The position numbers were made by a program, and so were the translations under genes. From contig DATJYV010000029.1 in NCBI GenBank assembly GCA_035499415.1, forward strand, positions 1 through 64,000: 64,000 nucleotides of DNA, read 5' to 3'. Shown one piece after another: positions 59,397 to 64,000 of this stretch. The notes below the pieces were generated by a model. The model had not been told where the DNA came from, did no database searches, and saw nothing but the letters and a program-made list of their open reading frames with translations. The DNA comes from DATJYV01 sp035499415 (lineage in GTDB: Bacteria; Bacteroidota; Ignavibacteria; UBA10030). Within the stretch, counting starts at the first letter, position 1. Every line of letters starts with the position of its first letter.

Positions 59397-61393
59397 GAGG
59401 CGTCCTCGGGTGATTGGATCGGTACAGTGAAGTACACGGAAGCCCCCTTGCCGACCTCTCCCGTCGCCCAGGTCCGGCCGCCGTGCCGGGTCACAATTCT
59501 GCGGACGTTGGCAAGCCCGACACCCGTGCCTTCAAAATCGCGTGTGTTATGGAGCCGCTGGAAGACGCCGAAAAGTTTCGGCGCATACTGCATATCGAAG
59601 CCGACGCCGTTATCCTTTACGTAGAAAATAAACTCCTCGTGTTCGACGCGGCTTCCGACTTCGATGATCGATTCGTCCTTTTTACTGCTGTACTTCAATG
59701 CATTCGACAGCAGATTCGCCCACACCTGGCGAATCATCGATGCGTCTCCCGTGACCGACGAGAGGTCGCCGACGTTCCAATGAACGACCCTTCCGTTGAT
59801 TTGAGCCTTCAACTCCGCAATCGCATCCCGGACGAGCGCATTCATGTCGACCCGGGATTTCATCATCTCGACTCTTCCCATTCGCGAAAACGACAGGAGG
59901 TCGTCGATAAGATTCCCCATTTTCCGCGCCGCCTCGGAAATGATGTCGAGGTATCGCCTGCCCGCCGGACTCAAGCCCGACGATTCTTTTGAATGGAACA
60001 GCTCCACAAATCCGTCGATATGCCGGAGCGGAGCGCGCAAATCGTGAGAGACGGAGTAGGAGAACGCTTCTAATTCCTTGATGGCGGCTTCAAGCTGCGA
60101 CGTGCGCTCAACAACGAGGTTCTCCAATTGTTCATGATGTTTCTTTAATTCCTCACTCAGCTGCTTTTCTTTTGTGATGTCCTCCGAGAGGATAAAGATA
60201 CCCTCCGGCACCGGCTCGAGCTTCAGAGCGAACCATCCTTTTGAACCGTTGGGAAATGTGAATTCATTTTCCATCCGGTGGGGAAGACGCTCCTCCATGC
60301 AACGCCGTATCACCGTCCATACTTCTGTCGCCTCAATGCCTGGCCACATGTCCATATATTTCTTGCCTAACAATTCCGCGTTGGGCCGGCGGTTATGTTT
60401 TTCTGCGGCGGCGTTGAGATAGAGATAGCGCCAGTCGTAGCCGATAATCTGACACCCTTCCAACATGTGGTCAAGCGTCGTTCTGAATTTGTCTTCCGCA
60501 AGCTTCAGCTCGAAATTTGACTGCTCAAGAATTGCACGCGACTTGTTTGTAGACCGGGCACTGAAGTACAATGCTCCTGCAACAAGGAGAATGTTTGACA
60601 GCGTCATGATCGCAACGCCGAAGCTCGCATCGTAGTAACCCGATCGTTCACCGGTCAGACGCAACCAGCCGAGAAAAACAGGTCCGATGACGACCACGGG
60701 CAGAACACGGCGCAAAGCAACACTCCCTGGTTCATCGCCGCTCAACGTTTTCATAATACCAAGGCCTGGGCGGACAAAAAGTATCCCTGCAGAGAGAAAA
60801 GCGAGCGAGAGGACCGTCAATACGCCAATCATTGAATAAAACCGGGTTTGCAGCAAATCTCCCGCTCCATACACGTACCCCAACCCGGGAAGCAGAACGA
60901 CGACGAGGGCCATGAGCGCGATTAATTGACCCGCGTTAATCCACCTCTCGGTGCCGCACATCAGGAGCAGAGCTGTACCCAGAAGGGTCACCGTGATGGC
61001 GGACGCGGACGACATTGTTCCGGCGGAAGCAGGGGTCGGAACAGGAGACGAACTGATCCGGAGGAACTCTTCGAGTCCAGGCGTTTTGTTGAGAAGAGAG
61101 ACAACGCCGATCAGAACCACAAGACAACTCAACGCCATCGTGATCGGTGGCATCCAGAAAGATTTCCGACTTTTCGTATTGAGAATTACCAGGGCGAGTC
61201 CGCCGCTCGAGGTCGCGAGGGCGGTGAGGGGTCTCATCGGTGAAGAGCCGAAAATCCCGCCGATGAGAGCGGGGATTCCGAAGCACCATCCCATGAGCAC
61301 GATGGAGCCCGTACCGATGAGGACGAAGCTCACAAAGCTTGAGGATCGCTCAAACAGGCGGACAATCGGAGAGGTGGGGGATGTCTGACTCAT
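59393..61393 (-). CDS. Membrane PAS histidine kinase, phytochrome-type core
   Basis: 666 residues. Eight or so hydrophobic segments fill residues 18-290 (a MASE-like membrane sensor). A PAS domain (about 305-425, with MENEFTFPNGSKGWFALKLEPV and a PAC end) and a coiled linker (about 430-455) follow. HisKA has SYSVSHDLRAPLRHIDGF, as in cyanobacterial phytochromes and related kinases, and HATPase_c has VWANLLSNALKYSSKKD, VKDNGVGFDMQYAPKLFGVFQRLH and GTGVGLANVRRIVTRHGG. No bilin-binding GAF domain is present, so it is not a phytochrome itself. Partner of the overlapping Rcp1-like gene. Signal sensed by the membrane region is unknown. Confidence 0.92.
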   Translation of the reverse strand: MSQTSPTSPIVRLFERSSSFVSFVLIGTGSIVLMGWCFGIPALIGGIFGSSPMRPLTALATSSGGLALVILNTKSRKSFWMPPITMALSCLVVLIGVVSLLNKTPGLEEFLRISSSPVPTPASAGTMSSASAITVTLLGTALLLMCGTERWINAGQLIALMALVVVLLPGLGYVYGAGDLLQTRFYSMIGVLTVLSLAFLSAGILFVRPGLGIMKTLSGDEPGSVALRRVLPVVVIGPVFLGWLRLTGERSGYYDASFGVAIMTLSNILLVAGALYFSARSTNKSRAILEQSNFELKLAEDKFRTTLDHMLEGCQIIGYDWRYLYLNAAAEKHNRRPNAELLGKKYMDMWPGIEATEVWTVIRRCMEERLPHRMENEFTFPNGSKGWFALKLEPVPEGIFILSEDITKEKQLSEELKKHHEQLENLVVERTSQLEAAIKELEAFSYSVSHDLRAPLRHIDGFVELFHSKESSGLSPAGRRYLDIISEAARKMGNLIDDLLSFSRMGRVEMMKSRVDMNALVRDAIAELKAQINGRVVHWNVGDLSSVTGDASMIRQVWANLLSNALKYSSKKDESIIEVGSRVEHEEFIFYVKDNGVGFDMQYAPKLFGVFQRLHNTRDFEGTGVGLANVRRIVTRHGGRTWATGEVGKGASVYFTVPIQSPEDAS

Positions 61394-62028
61394 GGCGATG
61401 GCTAAGGTGACAGCGCCCGCCGGGACATGAGGGAAAATTCCTGACGCGCAGCCGTACTACGCGGAAGATGAGCGCACGTTCGCGCGAACGAAGGATGAAT
61501 GAGAGAGGTGACACCGTTGTGGCATCGCGCAGCGTTCACGTGAGTGCCACGAACCGAAAGAGAAAAAATCCCTCCTTCGTGAGATGGCTCTCCGAATGTG
61601 AAATGCACGGATTCCCCCCTACGCGTCAACAGCGAGTGATGGAAAAATCTACAGTAGGATGGTTCGCTTTGTCTCTGAGCGGTGGCCTAACCCGCCTGGA
61701 TGAGAGAAGCGAGTTGATCGGAGTGAACATCTCTACCCCCTTCCATCTTTGCACAAATGCCTGAAATAGGTTCAGCCATTCCCTTCTCAGTTTTGAAAAT
61801 AGCTGACTGTGGTAGTAAAGTCAAGCTAGTTCTCGAGACAATTCTGGGAATCTCAGAAAGCCTATGCCGTGCGGTCTAGGGACCGTTGGGTTAAGCAGGG
61901 TCGATTGAGAGCCGCTGAGTTATCAGAGCGAGGGAAACCGAAACGAGAACCTCCTGCATCCAGCCTATGGTGTCAGCGAAGAAAGAAGGAAACTTGTCTC
62001 GGAATGAAACACTCTTGGAATTCATAAT
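61394..62028. other. 635-bp stretch without a supported gene
   Basis: Short frames on both strands here lack ribosome-binding sites, signal peptides and any recognisable motif, so none is called. Base composition drops around 61780-61860. I see no tRNA, repeat array or strong hairpin. The phytochrome-type kinase promoter should lie at the left edge. Confidence 0.5.
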
Positions 62029-62412
62029 TCACTGCGCGACAAGACCCCCTCGAGACATGCTGAACGACCCTTCAGCCAGGTCGTCGACGTAGTTTCCGGC
62101 GAGATGATTTTCACTCAGCTGGCCATCGAAGGCCCTGGAACCGTTCTTCTCAACAAGTTCGAAATGGATGGAGGTCGAATCGACCATGATCCAGGCGAGT
62201 TGCGCGTCGAAGATACCTTCATGGGGAATGTCGATCGTACCCTTCACCCGGTCTCCGTCGTTCCAGAACCGGACTTCGAAGTCGACTGTCGAAGATGCAA
62301 CCTCGTACTGACCAAACCAGCGCCCCTCGAGCGAAAGCGCCTGCTTTGCATGAAAGCCGAGCGCGATGAGCACCACCGCGCCGAGAACAAATGCTCCTGC
62401 TGTCCGCCTCAT
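62029..62412 (-). CDS. Small secreted lipocalin-like protein
   Basis: 127 residues with an N-terminal hydrophobic segment (about 6-24) that is a signal peptide or anchor. The rest is a short run of amphipathic strands: LEGRWFGQYEVASSTVDFEVRFWNDGDRVKGTIDIPHEG, FDAQLAWIMVDSTSIHFELV and FDGQLSENHLAGNYVDDLAEGSFSMSRG. The GxW start and a GTI-F-G-L pattern resemble small lipocalin-like or DUF-type proteins that accompany secreted hydrolases. No function known. Upstream spacing to the ABC permease is 227 bp, so it is probably separate. Confidence 0.6.
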   Translation of the reverse strand: MRRTAGAFVLGAVVLIALGFHAKQALSLEGRWFGQYEVASSTVDFEVRFWNDGDRVKGTIDIPHEGIFDAQLAWIMVDSTSIHFELVEKNGSRAFDGQLSENHLAGNYVDDLAEGSFSMSRGGLVAQ

Positions 62413-62639
62413 TTCACCACCCTCCTAGTTAAGAACTCAAACGATGATCTGTCATACGCGCCGAGAACGCATTTGTTGCGTGCGTTCGCACCGGCGCTGA
62501 TGTGTTCTAAGACTCCGACTATTCCCGAAAGGTTGCAGAAGTTTGGGCCTGATAGAGCAAATGGAATCTGTCCGCCGGTCCCATGTTCCAAGCCCCGGCT
62601 TTCGCACCTGTCCTGCCCCGGCTGCCGACGGGCAGCCGC

Positions 62640-63857
62640 TTATTCGTACCGAAGTGCGTCTATAGGGTTGAGCTGGGAGGCCTTCCGTGCGGGGTAGAAC
62701 CCGAAGAAAATTCCGATTGCGATCGAGAAACCGAACGAAAGGAGTATGGAGAAGAATGTGATAATGGTCGGCCAGTGGGCCAGACCCGAGATGGCCTGAG
62801 AACCGGAGACGCCGAAGATAATTCCGAGGATACCGCCGACGAGACTAAGCACAAGCGCCTCAATAAGGAACTGGGTGAGGATGTCCCGCTCACGCGCTCC
62901 CACCGACATTCGAATCCCGATTTCCCGCGTCCGCTCGGTCACCGAGACAAGCATGATATTCATGATTCCGATCCCCCCGACGAGCAAAGAGACCGAAGCG
63001 ATGCTTGCCAACAGGATGGTCATCGTGGTGCTTGTCGCCGTTGCGGCGGAAGCCAGGTCTGTTTGGTTTCGAATTGTGAAGTCGTCCGGGTCGTAAGAAT
63101 TGATCTTATGCCGCATGCGCAACAGCTCGGAGATCTGGTTCTGCGCGTTCATGATTTCTCCCGGACTGATTGCAGACACGAGGATGTACCGAATATTGGG
63201 CGTGTACGACAGGCGCCGGAGGACGGTCGTGTAAGGCGCCAGGATGTTATCGTCCTGGTCCTGCCCCATGGCGTTCTGGCCCTTTCGCTCCAGCACGCCG
63301 ATGACCTTGAAGGGGACATTACGGATCCGGACGTTTTGATCGACTGCGTCGCCGCCCGGAAAAAGATTATCGGCAACCGTCGCTCCGAGCACGCATACTT
63401 TGGCCGCGGCCTTGATGTCCTGGTCGGTATAAAAGTCGCCGTACTCCACCTTCCATTTTCGAATCTCGAGGTAATCTGCGCTCGTCCCTTCAATGCTCGT
63501 CGCCCAATTGAGATTCCCTGCGATGACCTGGCCGCCGGATCGGGCTCCGGGCGAGACGTAGGCAACGGACGGACATTCTCTCCCGACGGCGAGAGCATCA
63601 TCCTCCGTCAGGTTTGTCATGGTGCCGGCCCCCATCTTGATGCCGCCTGCCTGCTGGGAACCGGGAAATACCATCAAAACATTTGTTCCCAGGGCGGAGA
63701 TTTGCTGCTGGACGGAATACTGCGCTCCCTGGCCGATCGCCAGCATCGCAATGACCGCTCCCACGCCAATGATGATGCCCAGCATGGTTAGGAACGATCG
63801 CATCTTGTTCCGCTGAAGCGCCCGGAACGCGGACAGAAGGACGTTGATGATACTCAT
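62640..63857 (-). CDS. MacB-type ABC transporter permease
   Basis: 405 residues with the MacB_PCD-FtsX layout. The first helix is at about 20-45 ([27 protein letters not shown]). A large periplasmic domain follows (50-265), then three C-terminal helices, with [20 protein letters not shown] in the cytoplasmic coupling loop. Such permeases extrude macrolides, peptides, lipoproteins or siderophores with an adaptor and an outer-membrane channel, or act by mechanotransmission. Substrate is unknown. Its ATG overlaps the ATPase stop as ATGA. Confidence 0.93.
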   Translation of the reverse strand: MSIINVLLSAFRALQRNKMRSFLTMLGIIIGVGAVIAMLAIGQGAQYSVQQQISALGTNVLMVFPGSQQAGGIKMGAGTMTNLTEDDALAVGRECPSVAYVSPGARSGGQVIAGNLNWATSIEGTSADYLEIRKWKVEYGDFYTDQDIKAAAKVCVLGATVADNLFPGGDAVDQNVRIRNVPFKVIGVLERKGQNAMGQDQDDNILAPYTTVLRRLSYTPNIRYILVSAISPGEIMNAQNQISELLRMRHKINSYDPDDFTIRNQTDLASAATATSTTMTILLASIASVSLLVGGIGIMNIMLVSVTERTREIGIRMSVGARERDILTQFLIEALVLSLVGGILGIIFGVSGSQAISGLAHWPTIITFFSILLSFGFSIAIGIFFGFYPARKASQLNPIDALRYE

Positions 63858-64000
63858 GCGGCGGCCACCTCCTCGTCGATCGCTGGAATTGTCTTCAGAA
63901 CCTCCGTCGCATTTTTCTGATTTTCGTTCATGCGGTCGGAACGGATTTTTCCGTCCTTGAATATGACATGCCTCTTCGAGTATTGTGCAATGTCGGGCTC
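63854..64000 (-). CDS. ABC transporter ATPase, C-terminal fragment cut by window edge
   Basis: The last 48 codons of a MacB-type ATPase run from the window edge to TGA at 63854-63856. The sequence begins [22 protein letters not shown], the usual end after the H-loop (THEPDIAxxAxRxIxxxDGxI). A short acidic tail follows. The stop overlaps the permease ATG by four bases. The nucleotide-binding motifs lie outside the window. Confidence 0.9.
   Translation of the reverse strand, partial: EPDIAQYSKRHVIFKDGKIRSDRMNENQKNATEVLKTIPAIDEEVAAA

Noticed and set aside
61402..61764. Short frames on both strands after the phytochrome-type kinase gene
   Set aside because: Neither has a ribosome-binding site, signal peptide or family motif, and they overlap one another.
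1..64000. CRISPR arrays, tRNA or rRNA genes, prophage or transposase genes
   Set aside because: None found on reading either strand; the only tandem array is the TGAGGT hexamer, which has no spacers.

Overview
The window looks like a chromosomal segment of a GC-rich, Gram-negative member of the FCB group, probably an Ignavibacteriota- or Chlorobi-like relative of the Bacteroidota. Two secreted proteins end in type IX secretion C-terminal domains of the NPFNPST kind. There is a TonB-dependent receptor with a carboxypeptidase-regulatory N-terminal domain, many genes lack Shine-Dalgarno sequences, and two-component proteins are abundant. I saw no rRNA, tRNA, CRISPR array, transposase or phage gene. 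The taxonomic call is inference from gene style, not from a marker gene.

Layout. (1) 1-4790: a palindromic repeat, then plus-strand genes for a VOC-fold protein, a metallo-beta-lactamase-fold lipoprotein, UppP and a GH3 exo-beta-glucosidase. (2) 5065-19341, minus strand: a chitin/chitobiose locus in the order ROK regulator, TonB receptor, T9SS beta-helix-like protein, T9SS GH18, AmpG-like MFS permease, GH18 and GH94 N,N'-diacetylchitobiose phosphorylase, with a second ROK gene upstream. (3) 19637-21806: a lipoprotein and a GT39-like membrane glycosyltransferase. (4) 21879-31522, minus strand: a near-complete reductive pyrimidine catabolism operon (beta-ureidopropionase, class III aminotransferase, PreT, PreA, dihydropyrimidinase, NCS1 transporter). 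It also carries a haem c protein, an M50-like membrane protein and a small membrane protein. A sigma70-type promoter lies at its head. (5) 31784-39906, minus strand: a predicted exopolysaccharide cluster built around a 1,708-residue fusion of UDP-GlcNAc 2-epimerase with a DUF2334-type deacetylase and a TIM-barrel domain. This is translationally coupled to a PgaC-like GT2 and followed by a REC-histidine kinase.

(6) 40065-49886 is the most unusual region. Seven small secreted beta-rich paralogues surround a PapD/DUF916-like periplasmic protein and a 1,016-residue outer-membrane barrel protein with NEW3-like, carboxypeptidase-regulatory and SPOR domains. Divergent to them is an operon of a stand-alone HisKA protein (no ATPase domain) and an NtrC-type sigma54 activator. 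Sigma54-like -24/-12 elements face both ways, with a perfect palindrome between them. I read this as a possible sigma54-controlled surface-fibre or surface-layer system that resembles chaperone-usher logic without a recognisable FimD usher.

(7) 49956-61393: a lipoprotein, a Reg_prop hybrid-like histidine kinase with a NarL-type regulator, a fatty acid desaturase, a REC-PAS-kinase-REC hybrid, and an Rcp1-like regulator with a phytochrome-type kinase. (8) 62029-64000: a small secreted protein and a MacB-type ABC permease, then the 3' end of its ATPase, which runs off the window.

Start codons were chosen by hand. Several differ from the longest reading frame, and preT appears to have no ATG, GTG or TTG start at all.
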